DNA of 45,218 bases from NCBI GenBank assembly GCA_017431365.1, contig JAFRLF010000049.1, positions 1 through 45,218 of the forward strand, written 5' to 3'. Shown piece after piece: positions 32,666 through 41,370 of the stretch. This DNA is from Clostridia bacterium. Its GTDB lineage: Bacteria > Bacillota > Clostridia > Christensenellales > Aristaeellaceae. Position 1 is the first letter of the stretch. Every line of letters starts with the position of its first letter. The notes below the pieces were generated by a model, which was not told the DNA's origin, did not search any database, and saw only the letters and a list, made by a program, of their open reading frames with translations. Position numbers and translations under genes: made by a program.

Positions 32666-35368
32666 ATGAAAGGTCAATCCATCGTGAAACACGCACCAAG
32701 CCTTGCGCACGTCCTGCGCGCCGCGCTCCCGACAATTCTGATCATCCTGGTGGCGATCAATCCCGTCGCCATCGCCACGAGCGAGGATGAGCGCATGACC
32801 ATCGTTGACGGCGTCGTCACCGGCTATTGGGCCACCTTCTCCCACACCACGCCCGTCATCCCGGACGGCGTCACGGAAATCGCGGATCAGGCTTTTATGT
32901 CATCCAACATCAAAGGCATCACGATTCCCGACACCGTCACGAAAATCGGCGACTACGCCTTCAGCGGCTGCCGTTACCTCGAAGCGGTTCATCTGCCGGA
33001 CAGCGTGACAGAGCTTGGTGTCGGCGTATTCAGCAACACGAAGGTTCTGACGGAAGTCAGACTGCCCAGCGGGATGACGCGCATAAGCGACAGTCTGTTT
33101 CACAATGCGGCCTCTCTTGCGACGATTGAAATACCGGAGGGCGTCACGTACATCGGCGAGAAGGCATTCGCAAGCACGCTGCTAAGTCAAATCGAATTCC
33201 CGGCGGGGCTCAGGACCATCGGCGATTACGCATTCGGCGGCACGCGCCTCAGTGAGATCAACCTGCCCGATGGTCTGGAATCCTTCGGCAAAGGCGCGTT
33301 TGAGACAACGCTGATCACGCATATGGAATTCCCGGAGAGCATTACAGTCATCAGCGACTACGCCTTCCATGGCTGTATGGATCTCACGAGCGTCGTTCTG
33401 CCCCCGCATGTGCATACCATCGGCAGCTATGCCTTCGACTTTACGCACCTGACAGAACCCGTTGTCTTCCCGGAGAGCCTCAGAGCGATCGGGGACAACG
33501 CCTTTACCGACTATCTCGCCGACGAGCTCTATCTCCCCGACGGCCTGATCAGCATCGGCAGCTACGCCTTTTATCGAACTCAAGCCACACATATCCGCTT
33601 TCCATCCACCTTGCGGGAGATCGGCAACCACGCTTTTGCCGGTTCCATTGTCCCTGAGGTCGTCCTGCCAGAGGGTATTCCCTATGTCGGAGCGTACATG
33701 TTCGACAACTGCGCCAGTCTGACAAACGTCACGCTCCCGTCGACCATCGAAATCGTAGGCTGCTGCGCCTTCAGCTTCTGTCCCGCCCTGACAAGCGTCA
33801 ACTTTCCCGGCGGCGTCGCGGCCGTCGGCGACAACGCCTTTTATCAGAACGAGAAGGTCACGGTGAGCACGGTCGCGGGCAGCCCGGGGGAAGCCTGGTG
33901 CCAGGCCAACAACGTCAGATACCAATCTTCCGCAGGTGAAATAATTCCCCGAGCCTGCAGGACGTACAGCGCTCACTTCAGCAGCGAACAGATTGACACG
34001 GGAAATAACACCGCCATCAGTGTCACGACGTCCATGTTCGCGACGCATCTCAGGGCCTATGATGAAAACGGCAACCTGTTCGCGGAATGGGCCCGTGGCG
34101 ACGCATCGGACTATCCCTATGAAGTTTGCCGCATGTGGTATATCAACCAGAAGCTCTCCGATCCCGGCGCGCACACCTACACGTTCCGCGCCTCCAGCGA
34201 CGGCGTAACCTACGACGAAGGCGTTTCGACGTTCATTCTGGTGGGAAGGACGCCCGTCTATACCGTGACCCCCTCGGCCGATGAATGCGCCGACGGCGGA
34301 GAAGTATCCTTCACCGTTCAGACGCAGGCTCAGGCCCGTTATCTTCACGCCTTCGAGGGCGACGAGGAAATCGCCCGATGGCCGGACTCGTACCGGGACA
34401 CGACGAACTGGATATGGACGGTTCCGCTTCGCCTGCACGGCGTCGGCGCTCACACAATCACCTTTAAAGCCACATACGACGGCGTACATTTCCATCCCTT
34501 CGACACGGTCATCAGCAAGACCGTCACAGTGCGCGATACAGGCGTCCGCGAGGCGCAGAGCAGCGTCTCCGAGCCTGGCGCGGCCAATGTCATCATTGCG
34601 CAAACCGGAAAAGACGCAAAATATCTGCATCTCACCAGCGCGTACAGCGCGCAGGACGCCCGGTGGTCCAAATCGGAAAGCGAAGTGCTCGAAACCGGGG
34701 ACGCCGAGGTTTGGACCGTCGAACACGTCTTCGGCGGCGAGGGCACCTATGTCTTTGACCTGTCTGGTTCGCTCAACGGAGAAAACCCGGGCGACGTCAC
34801 CACCCTGACAGCCGAGGTCGCCCGCGAGGTAACGTCCGTCTCTCTGAGCAGAGACAATCTTGCGCTTGACATCGGCGCCGCTTTCCGCCTGGATGTCTCC
34901 ACCGAGCCCGACAACGGCCGCGTCGTGTGGTCCACGGAAGATCCCTCCGTCGCCGTCGTGGATGAAGACGGCCGCGTTGTCGCGGTTGGCGCCGGGCAAA
35001 CCGCCGTCACCGTGAGCGCGCTGAACGGCACGGCTTGTGATATTGCGCAGATCGAGGTGATCAGCTTCGATACCGGCAGCGCCTCGGACGTCTTTGTCCT
35101 GCCCGCTGATCTAAAGCAGCTGGAAGAGGCCGCCCTCAGCGGCGTCGGTGCGGAGATCGTCATCCTGCCGCAGAGCGTTCTGGCCGTCGGCCCGTGTGTC
35201 TTCGCGGGCTGTGAAAGCCTGGCTTTCGTCGTATTCCCCGACGGGTCCATCGATCTGGACGAACGCATGCTGGACGGCTGTACGGCGCGTGCCGTCTGTA
35301 CGCCGGGAAGCCCCGCTGATCTTTGGTTCCATTCGCACGATATAACGCCGATCTACCTCGGCGAATAA
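32666..35368 (+). CDS. BspA-like leucine-rich-repeat exported protein with Big2 domain
   Basis: About 900 residues. Signal segment: basic start, then ALPTILIILVAINPVAIATS. The next 350 or so residues are LRR_5/BspA-type repeats of 22-24 residues (IGDYAFSGCRYLEAVHLPDS). Three tandem modules of about 90 residues follow, each with aromatic-Trp and GAHTYTF-like elements, then a Big2 Ig-like domain (VTSVSLSRDNLALDIGAAFR) and a last LRR pair. There is no LPXTG, SLH or choline-binding anchor. The start is uncertain: ATG 32666 has no ribosome site, GTG 32684 follows AAAGGT. Such proteins mediate adhesion in other bacteria; here that is inference. Confidence 0.85.
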   Translation: MKGQSIVKHAPSLAHVLRAALPTILIILVAINPVAIATSEDERMTIVDGVVTGYWATFSHTTPVIPDGVTEIADQAFMSSNIKGITIPDTVTKIGDYAFSGCRYLEAVHLPDSVTELGVGVFSNTKVLTEVRLPSGMTRISDSLFHNAASLATIEIPEGVTYIGEKAFASTLLSQIEFPAGLRTIGDYAFGGTRLSEINLPDGLESFGKGAFETTLITHMEFPESITVISDYAFHGCMDLTSVVLPPHVHTIGSYAFDFTHLTEPVVFPESLRAIGDNAFTDYLADELYLPDGLISIGSYAFYRTQATHIRFPSTLREIGNHAFAGSIVPEVVLPEGIPYVGAYMFDNCASLTNVTLPSTIEIVGCCAFSFCPALTSVNFPGGVAAVGDNAFYQNEKVTVSTVAGSPGEAWCQANNVRYQSSAGEIIPRACRTYSAHFSSEQIDTGNNTAISVTTSMFATHLRAYDENGNLFAEWARGDASDYPYEVCRMWYINQKLSDPGAHTYTFRASSDGVTYDEGVSTFILVGRTPVYTVTPSADECADGGEVSFTVQTQAQARYLHAFEGDEEIARWPDSYRDTTNWIWTVPLRLHGVGAHTITFKATYDGVHFHPFDTVISKTVTVRDTGVREAQSSVSEPGAANVIIAQTGKDAKYLHLTSAYSAQDARWSKSESEVLETGDAEVWTVEHVFGGEGTYVFDLSGSLNGENPGDVTTLTAEVAREVTSVSLSRDNLALDIGAAFRLDVSTEPDNGRVVWSTEDPSVAVVDEDGRVVAVGAGQTAVTVSALNGTACDIAQIEVISFDTGSASDVFVLPADLKQLEEAALSGVGAEIVILPQSVLAVGPCVFAGCESLAFVVFPDGSIDLDERMLDGCTARAVCTPGSPADLWFHSHDITPIYLGE

Positions 35369-35375
35369 TCTCTTC

Positions 35376-35422
35376 AAAAAAGACGAACTGCCAGACCAAA
35401 TAACCGGCAGTTCGTCTTTTTT
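35376..35422. terminator. Bidirectional terminator between LRR gene and MFS gene
   Basis: A perfect 17-bp stem (AAAAAAGACGAACTGCC at 35376-35392 and its complement at 35406-35422), giving an A-run before and T-run after the hairpin on both strands. Confidence 0.95.
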
Positions 35423-35443
35423 GTACATATGCTGTTATGCGCC

Positions 35444-36871
35444 TTATCTCAATAGCCGCCCAGCAATCTCGCGCAGCGGCCGGCGCGACGGGCGCTTGCT
35501 GCGCATTTCGCGCCGAACCCGCGCGTCGCGCTCCACCGCTTCGATGTCCTCCTGCCGAGTGAAGGAGCGCCACCGGGTGAACAGCACCAGCCCTGTCAGA
35601 AAGAGCGCCACAGCCCGCATGAGCGTCGTGTACTGGACGGAATACAGGTTCATGCCCAGCGCTCGGACGGGCGTGTCCCCCGTGATCGAGCTGACGGCCG
35701 TGCCGGTCATCAGGCCCAGGAAGGCGCAGATGTTCGCGCCGATGGTATAAAACGCGATGGACGAGGTGGAATTCTCCTCCGGCAGATTCATGTAGAGGAT
35801 GTTGGAATAGGAGAGGTTCAGCCCCACGCTCAGAAGATTCTGCATGAAGCAGGTGGGCACGTAGATCCACGCCCGCTCCGGCGTCAGCAGGAAACAGGCG
35901 ATCTCCGTGGGCACGAACAGCATGCACGCGATGGAGAACGTCTTGATCCACGAATACCGCCGGAGAACCCGCCGCCAGATCCCGGAGGTCGTCAGCAGGA
36001 TGACCGTGTACATGGCGCTCATAAGGTTGATAAGCGTATACTCGAAGTGCATGTGGTTGAGCAGGTGATACCCCCACAGCCCGTTGTTGAGGTTGGCTGT
36101 GTAGTTCCATGAGAACATGAATATCATGCACAGGAGGAACTTCCTGTGCTTGAAGGGCACGGTAAACACGTCCCGAAGCTTGACGTGCGCGTCCTCCTGG
36201 GGGGAGAAGTCCTTTGCCCGGCTCTGTATGATGATCTCCGTCAGCACCAGAACAAAGGCCAGCACGCGGAAGGCCACGATCACCGTCTCCTGATGGCCGG
36301 AACTGCGCACGGCGTCCGTGATGACGCCGGAGCTCAGCAAAATAGCCGTGGACATGATGGAGGAAAACACCTGGCAAAGCAGCAGATAGCGCGTCCTTCG
36401 CTCGTTGTCCTTGGGGAAGAACTGATAAAACCAGACGGTGATCCCCGGAGAAAAGGGCGCATAAGCGGCGTACGCCACGAACAGGATCACGCAGAACCAG
36501 ATCAGCCGCGCGCCGGGGTCCTTGACGAAATAGGGCATCGCCGTGGTGGCGATAATATACATGAAATAGAAAAACACCTTAGAGCCTATCATGGCCGCCT
36601 TGCGGTTTTTGAAAAGGCCCAACGCTTTCGATGAGAAAATGGAAAACAGATTCGCCACGTAGGGGATCATCATCACCACGCCGGACCCGGAGATGTCGAT
36701 ATCGTTCATGGTGAGGAAGCCGGTGTAGAATATGCCCGTGATGAACACATTGTACACCGCCGTCAGGAGCGTACACGCCAGATTGATGACGCGCCCCTTC
36801 GCCATATCATCCCGGGTGTTGAAGATGTCGGTAAACGCAAAGCGCAGACTCTCGATTCGGGCTTTCATCAT
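35444..36871 (-). CDS. MFS transporter
   Basis: A 475-residue membrane protein with about 12 hydrophobic segments and a basic cytosolic tail (RREMRSKRPSRRPLREI). The layout, with a long central loop after helix 6 (RAKDFSPQEDAHVKLRDVF), is that of the major facilitator or glycoside-pentoside-hexuronide group. The segment FSPGITVWFYQFFPKDNERR fits the loop between helices 4 and 5. The substrate is unknown. GGGAGGAGG is upstream; the start may be either of two adjacent ATG codons. A promoter with consensus spacing lies about 50 bases upstream. Nothing nearby suggests a substrate. Confidence 0.85.
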   Translation of the reverse strand: MMKARIESLRFAFTDIFNTRDDMAKGRVINLACTLLTAVYNVFITGIFYTGFLTMNDIDISGSGVVMMIPYVANLFSIFSSKALGLFKNRKAAMIGSKVFFYFMYIIATTAMPYFVKDPGARLIWFCVILFVAYAAYAPFSPGITVWFYQFFPKDNERRTRYLLLCQVFSSIMSTAILLSSGVITDAVRSSGHQETVIVAFRVLAFVLVLTEIIIQSRAKDFSPQEDAHVKLRDVFTVPFKHRKFLLCMIFMFSWNYTANLNNGLWGYHLLNHMHFEYTLINLMSAMYTVILLTTSGIWRRVLRRYSWIKTFSIACMLFVPTEIACFLLTPERAWIYVPTCFMQNLLSVGLNLSYSNILYMNLPEENSTSSIAFYTIGANICAFLGLMTGTAVSSITGDTPVRALGMNLYSVQYTTLMRAVALFLTGLVLFTRWRSFTRQEDIEAVERDARVRREMRSKRPSRRPLREIAGRLLR

Positions 36872-36921
36872 GAGGGGAATGCCTCCTCCCGGTGAATCGG
36901 CACAGTTCCATCATTGTGCGC

Positions 36922-36950
36922 ATTTTAGCACATCAAATGACAGCCTGCAA
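36922..36950 (-). promoter_or_regulatory. Promoter of the MFS gene
   Basis: On the minus strand TTGCAG, 17 bases, TAAAAT. Confidence 0.65.
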
Positions 36951-37108
36951 CGGGTTTCTCAAAATTTACTGTGAACACAGGTTTTGGATGAAGGCGCGTT
37001 CGATCACAGCCCGACGTCGTGTTCGTCTCAGCTCTATCAGCGGTGTAGCTCAGTCTCCAAAGCACGGGCGATCATCCTGCCGTTTATCTTCAGAAAGTCA
37101 AAATAAGG

Positions 37109-37137
37109 TGGACACATGAGACAAAACGTTGTACAAT
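37109..37137 (+). promoter_or_regulatory. Promoter of the second Rpn gene
   Basis: TGGACA, 17 bases, TACAAT. The same two boxes with the same spacing precede the third Rpn gene, although the spacer sequences differ. Confidence 0.7.
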
Positions 37138-37176
37138 ATAAATATCTGGAACTGGAATACGGGAGTGTGACCGCTT

Positions 37177-38118
37177 ATGAATGAATACCATGATTCGCCT
37201 GAACGTCAAAAGCCGGCGATTCCCGATGCGTTCGATTACTGTGCCCTGACGAACGACCTGCTGTTTCACATGGTCTTCTCACAGAACATGAAGGCACTGC
37301 GGAGCCTGCTGAGCGCTCTGCTCGGCATGCCTGAGTCTGACATTCAGTCGATCGACGTCCTCAACCCCATGCAGTACAACGCTTCGATCGACACAAAGGT
37401 CACCGTTCTGGATCTGAAGCTGCACCTCAACGCCGACGAGTTCATCCTTATTGAGCTGCAGGTGCGCAGGTTCGAACACTGGACAAACCGAACCATGGTT
37501 TACGCGTGTCGGCAGATCGACGAGCAGTCCAGAGGATCGCAATTCCAATATGACAGTCTTCAGCCCGTCGTACAGATCGCTATTATGGATCACACGCTGT
37601 TTCCGGATCACAAGAGATTCTATGCGAAGTATCAACTGAGAGACGTCGAAGGGTACAGGTACTCGGACAAGTTGTCGTTCTACGTCCTGGATCTGACGGC
37701 AGCGAGCGCCGCCACCGCGGAGGAGCGCACACAGGGGCTCGTCGAATGGGCGCGCGCGTTCACAGCACAGAATTGGGAAGAAGTACAGAGCATTGAAAAC
37801 GCCGGTGTCAGGGAGGCGACGAAAACAATGGAAGTCATTATGAGCAAACCCTCAGAGCGCCAACTCCTTTGGGACCGCCGGATGGCGCAGCTTGACTACG
37901 AAAGCCAGATGTCCTCGGCGAGAAAACAGGGATTGGCGGAAGGACGCGCGGAAGGGCGCGCGGAAGGACGCGCGGAAGGACGCGCGGAAGGACGTAAGGA
38001 TAATATGCTGGCCAATGTGCGAAGTCTCATGAAAACGCTCAGTCTGACTAAGGAACAGGCTATGGACGCCCTCAACCTCTCCGAGGAAGACAGACAGGCT
38101 CTGGCGGATCGGCTTTGA
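37177..38118 (+). CDS. Rpn-family nuclease / putative transposase, copy A of a near-identical pair
   Basis: A 313-residue protein. The N-terminal PD-(D/E)XK-like domain shows DLLFHMVFSQNMKALRSLLS, then KVTVLDLKLHLNADEFILIE with D and E-x-Q as in Rpn nucleases (D of VLDLK; IELQV), and RTMVYACRQIDEQ. Residues about 255-274 are five AEGR repeats encoded by 12-base units, followed by a helical tail (SLTKEQAMDALNLSEEDRQA). Its central 741 bases are nearly the same as those of the gene at 41371. An ATG seven codons from the promoter-proximal end is used; the ribosome site GGGAGTG is modest. No partner gene is obvious; the next gene encodes an LRR surface protein. Confidence 0.88.
   Translation: MNEYHDSPERQKPAIPDAFDYCALTNDLLFHMVFSQNMKALRSLLSALLGMPESDIQSIDVLNPMQYNASIDTKVTVLDLKLHLNADEFILIELQVRRFEHWTNRTMVYACRQIDEQSRGSQFQYDSLQPVVQIAIMDHTLFPDHKRFYAKYQLRDVEGYRYSDKLSFYVLDLTAASAATAEERTQGLVEWARAFTAQNWEEVQSIENAGVREATKTMEVIMSKPSERQLLWDRRMAQLDYESQMSSARKQGLAEGRAEGRAEGRAEGRAEGRKDNMLANVRSLMKTLSLTKEQAMDALNLSEEDRQALADRL
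37231..37971. repeat. Duplicated Rpn segment, copy A
   Basis: Aligns without any insertion or deletion to 41404-42144 (constant offset of 4173). Differences are scattered and mostly at third codon positions. Confidence 0.92.
37936..37995 (+). repeat. Five 12-base tandem repeats in the Rpn gene (copy A)
   Basis: Units GCGGAAGGACGC with single-base variants, in frame, encoding AEGR five times. The sister gene has three units and the more distant Rpn gene at 25862 about two and a half. Confidence 0.93.
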
Positions 38119-38269
38119 CCGGTCACAAACAGCGCCTTCGTCTGTTAAACACTCCTTTAAACCAACTTCCGTCATCGGCGCCTTGCATTTTCGCAGGACG
38201 TCAGTCGTTGTGTTATGTAAATATTTTAATATAATTCAATTTCGTCATATATGTGTAATTATATTTTAA

Positions 38270-38298
38270 TTGTGTAATTAAATTAACTTGTTTATAAT
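38270..38298 (+). promoter_or_regulatory. Promoter of the second LRR protein gene
   Basis: TTGTGT, 17 bases, TATAAT in a very A+T-rich leader. The word TGTGTAATTA occurs twice just upstream (38252 and 38271). Confidence 0.65.
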
Positions 38299-38348
38299 AT
38301 TAATTGTAGTTTTAATTTGCGGAATATCATAAAATGGAGGTTTCTTTC

Positions 38349-40580
38349 ATGAATCGAAAGAGGCTCGCTTTAGTTATCACATTTATCGTTGCATTGCTGC
38401 TCTTTATCTTATGCGTTCCGGCGCAAGCTGGCCGCACCCTGACGCTACCCGACTCGCTGGAGATTATAGAAGATGAAGCGTTCTATGGCGACACTTCACT
38501 AGAAAGTGTCGTACTTCCTGAAGGCATCGAGAGGATCGGCAATCGAGCCTTCGCCAACAGCTCTGTTGCAGAGATCAACTTTCCCGATTCGCTGACTTAT
38601 ATTGCTGACTCGGCTTTCAGCGGGGTCAGTCAGGTATATGTATCTGCTGAAAGCGGAAGCTATGGTTACAATTGGGCACGAGGCAAAAGCAATCTCACTT
38701 TACTCACTTACAGCCTCTCGCTGCGAAAAGAAATATCTTATTATTATAACGACCGTTACTACTATACCACAGAAGGCGATCGTTATGACGTATACGCATA
38801 CATTCAGAACAATCGCGGAAACATAACTGATAAGTGCCGGTTGTCAGACTTTTTATCGTATTGGTACGATGATGAAGCACATTTTGCCCTGTGGTCTCTG
38901 GGCAGCAACAGATATTTCATGGAAAGCTTTCTTTATGATGCCGATTCCGAGGACGGTGTCCGTCCGCGTTATGTTTTATTCGAAATACGAAACGGCAAAC
39001 TCACTGCGCTTCTGGAAACTGATTCACCGACGGCTTCGACCTTCTCATCCTATGGCGTGACGCTGAAAGCTCGATCTGTACAGAGTCGGAGCTACTATTT
39101 CTCCACGCGCTCGCAATCGACAGCCTTATGTTATATCGACGACGTCTCAGGTGTCGATACATCTTCAGCACTGTCCTACGGTGAAGTCTCTGTCCTGCAC
39201 TGCAACTCTGTCCAGCCCGCATTTGAGGGTCAAACGATTAATTTGACCTTAACCGCCCGGAATGTCAGCGCCTACCAGTGGCAGTATCGCAGTTCGGGCT
39301 CAGGCAGTTGGACAAACGCATCTTACGATGGAAGTAAAACCAGTTCCATGAGCGTAAATGTCACGTCAACCCACTACAGTTATGAATGGCGCTGCAAAAT
39401 GACGGGCATGGACGGGAATACGGTGTACAGCGAAACGATTCAGATCGTCCGGCCCGCAACCTCCGGAGCCGACCCTTACGGACATGTCACTGCCAGCGTC
39501 AGTCACATGTCCTCCGGCGAAAAAGAGATCTCCATCAACGCCTATAACAGCAACGGTTTACTTACGGATCATTTTTCTGTCGGCTATCCCAGTTCTGACA
39601 GTGAAGAGTACCCTGAATATGATGACTATGACTATTCCGGCGGTACTGTCCGCCTCTTCCACATCGGCGGCGGTTTCTACTTCCTGGAAGAATGTTCCAT
39701 CCGCGAATTCTATAATGACGGCCGTTTAGCCGGGAGATATGCTTATTATGATTCATCATACCTCTTTTATCACAGCGGCGATCAGCTTATAAAAGTCATC
39801 TATACCGCTTATGACGGCTGCAAGTGCTGCCTGGGATACTTTACAGATTTGCTTGAGAATTGGGAAGATTCTGCCGATCTGAACCGTATCTTCCGTAACT
39901 ATGGCATTACAGGCATCACGTTCAGTGACGACCTTTCGATGAATTACGGCGGATACATCGGCGCCAGAACCGGGATCGCTACCCACGTATCAAGCGGAGG
40001 GACGCTAATTTTCAGCATTCAGGCTGATACTGCGGTGAATGCTGTTCTTATTACACAGCAGCCCGCAAGCCAGTATGGTGTATTGAATCAAACCGTCAAC
40101 TTTAGTGTTGAGACATTGAACGCTGAGAGCTACCAATGGCAGTATCGCAACAAGGGTGAGGATGACACCAAGTGGAAAAACATCGCCAACACGCCGGGCT
40201 GTTATACGAATAAGATCACCATTTCAATCAGCGGTACACGCTTGAACTATGAATGGCGGTGTGCAGTAACAGGCAAGGGAAAGACCTTATACTCTGAAGC
40301 CGTCTGTATCCTCACGCCGGTATCAAAAATAACATTGAACAAAACATCGCTCTCCATGAACAAGGGTGAGTTGATTACACTGACACCCGCAGTATCACCA
40401 ACGAGCGCGTATGATCAGACAGTCACCTGGTTGAGCAGTAACACAAGCGTCGCACTCGTTGACGGAAACGGCGTTGTTACAGGCGTAAATGCAGGGACTT
40501 GCACCATCACAGCGCTGGCCAATGACAGCAGCGGCGTAAGCGCAAGCTGTATATTACAGTTAACGAAAGTTATGTCATAA
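38349..40580 (+). CDS. Exported LRR / Ig-like / Big2 protein
   Basis: A 743-residue protein. The signal peptide RLALVITFIVALLLFILCVP ends near AQA. Residues about 29-100 are three LRR_5 repeats (SLEIIEDEAFYGDTSLESVV). Then come two tandem copies of a roughly 180-residue unrecognised module, each followed by an Ig-like repeat (YQWQYRSSGSGSWTN and YQWQYRNKGEDDTKWKN, both ending YEWRC then TVYSE or TLYSE). A final Big2 domain follows (SKITLNKTSLSMNKGELITL). There is no wall or membrane anchor at the C-terminus. TGGAGG precedes the ATG; five codons upstream another ATG overlaps that site. It lies between two near-identical Rpn genes. Surface or adhesin role is inference. Confidence 0.85.
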   Translation: MNRKRLALVITFIVALLLFILCVPAQAGRTLTLPDSLEIIEDEAFYGDTSLESVVLPEGIERIGNRAFANSSVAEINFPDSLTYIADSAFSGVSQVYVSAESGSYGYNWARGKSNLTLLTYSLSLRKEISYYYNDRYYYTTEGDRYDVYAYIQNNRGNITDKCRLSDFLSYWYDDEAHFALWSLGSNRYFMESFLYDADSEDGVRPRYVLFEIRNGKLTALLETDSPTASTFSSYGVTLKARSVQSRSYYFSTRSQSTALCYIDDVSGVDTSSALSYGEVSVLHCNSVQPAFEGQTINLTLTARNVSAYQWQYRSSGSGSWTNASYDGSKTSSMSVNVTSTHYSYEWRCKMTGMDGNTVYSETIQIVRPATSGADPYGHVTASVSHMSSGEKEISINAYNSNGLLTDHFSVGYPSSDSEEYPEYDDYDYSGGTVRLFHIGGGFYFLEECSIREFYNDGRLAGRYAYYDSSYLFYHSGDQLIKVIYTAYDGCKCCLGYFTDLLENWEDSADLNRIFRNYGITGITFSDDLSMNYGGYIGARTGIATHVSSGGTLIFSIQADTAVNAVLITQQPASQYGVLNQTVNFSVETLNAESYQWQYRNKGEDDTKWKNIANTPGCYTNKITISISGTRLNYEWRCAVTGKGKTLYSEAVCILTPVSKITLNKTSLSMNKGELITLTPAVSPTSAYDQTVTWLSSNTSVALVDGNGVVTGVNAGTCTITALANDSSGVSASCILQLTKVMS

Positions 40581-40582
40581 AA

Positions 40583-41145
40583 CTACGCAGAAAGATAGCT
40601 GTACACGAGGTACAGGTTGAAGACGAATTGAATCCGGTTCAGAATTTGTCGTGTACGGAATATTATGTGTGCTATATCGATGAAAGCGGGGTGGTTAAAG
40701 ATAAATACTTTTAGGTTATTACCGGCCAGAATGGCGTACATGGTCAAGTTGTATGTTTATGCGCTGCACAATATACAGCGCAGGAAACGGCTATCATTTG
40801 GTAGTCTATTCTGATCAGAACTATCTGGGCGGAGGCAGTAACGGTACACATTACACAGTTTATAAGACCGGGAATCAAGCTCTGACAAAAGCGGCTGATT
40901 GCAGATATTACGGGGATGATGTGTGCTACGTATACGCCAACGGAAAGCAATATACAATTGAGTGGGATGACTTCGACTCAAAATTCCCAACGTACTTTAA
41001 CAACGCTTTCAGCCAGTACGGTTTCAAATACGCCACACTCAGCAGCTTGCCAAAGAATGAAAGCTTCTCTTTCGAAATCCAAACATTTGATGCTCAATCC
41101 TGGAGCGATTATACATTTACGCCGTCTGAAGTACCTTTGTTATAA
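40583..41145 (+). pseudogene. Remnant of a gene related to the preceding LRR/Ig-like gene
   Basis: In one frame 40583-40714 reads a protein-like segment ending at a TAG: YYVCYIDESGVVKDKYF. Past the stop the same frame continues plausibly (VITGQNGVHGQVVC), then the coding sense moves to another frame from about 40753 to 41145 (IYSAGNGYHLVVYSDQNYLG to the stop). This order of elements matches the unrecognised module of the preceding protein: a Y-x-x-x-x-G-x-x-x-D start, a G-x-Y-strand centre, then NAFSQYGFKYATL against NRIFRNYGITGITF. One nonsense codon and one frameshift make an intact gene unlikely. The last 130 codons from ATG 40753 could still be expressed, but no ribosome site is evident. 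Confidence 0.6.
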
Positions 41146-41241
41146 TCGTTTGAATTATCCTTAATGATTTAACAATAAACAGACAGACAAATCATGAAAG
41201 CCAGATGTCACCATCGAGAAAAACAAGGTCAACAGCTGACC

Positions 41242-41277
41242 GCGCAGAACCGCCCGGATGCGGTTCTGCGCATTTTT
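41242..41277 (+). terminator. Terminator hairpin before the third Rpn gene
   Basis: A perfect 12-bp stem GCGCAGAACCGC with its complement, 6-base loop, then ATTTTT. The same stem word recurs after the Rpn gene at 42294. Confidence 0.88.
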
Positions 41278-41304
41278 AATATAAGTCAAAGTTATAAGAA
41301 CAGC

Positions 41305-41333
41305 TGGACACCCACGGAAAAACGATGTACAAT
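41305..41333 (+). promoter_or_regulatory. Promoter of the third Rpn gene
   Basis: TGGACA, 17 bases, TACAAT, as in front of the gene at 37177. Confidence 0.7.
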
Positions 41334-41370
41334 ATATGCATAAAACAGCTTCACATCAATGAGGTCGGTT

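Larger units (their letters stand above)
36872..37176. other. Intergenic region between divergent MFS and Rpn genes
   Basis: No gene is supported here. It holds the MFS promoter on the minus strand at its left and the Rpn promoter on the plus strand at its right. A GGTGTAGCTCAG word at 37040 resembles the start of a tRNA, but no T-arm or anticodon arm follows. Confidence 0.6.

Noticed and set aside
33182-34999. 605-codon open frame antisense to the first LRR gene
   Set aside because: It follows the repeat period of the sense LRR gene and has no start signal or domain.
37040-37100. tRNA-like word GGTGTAGCTCAG
   Set aside because: No anticodon arm, no GTTCGA-type T-arm and no acceptor pairing could be found downstream.
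37936-37995. Possible CRISPR or microsatellite array
   Set aside because: The 12-base units are contiguous without spacers and lie in frame inside an Rpn gene, so they are a coding tandem repeat.
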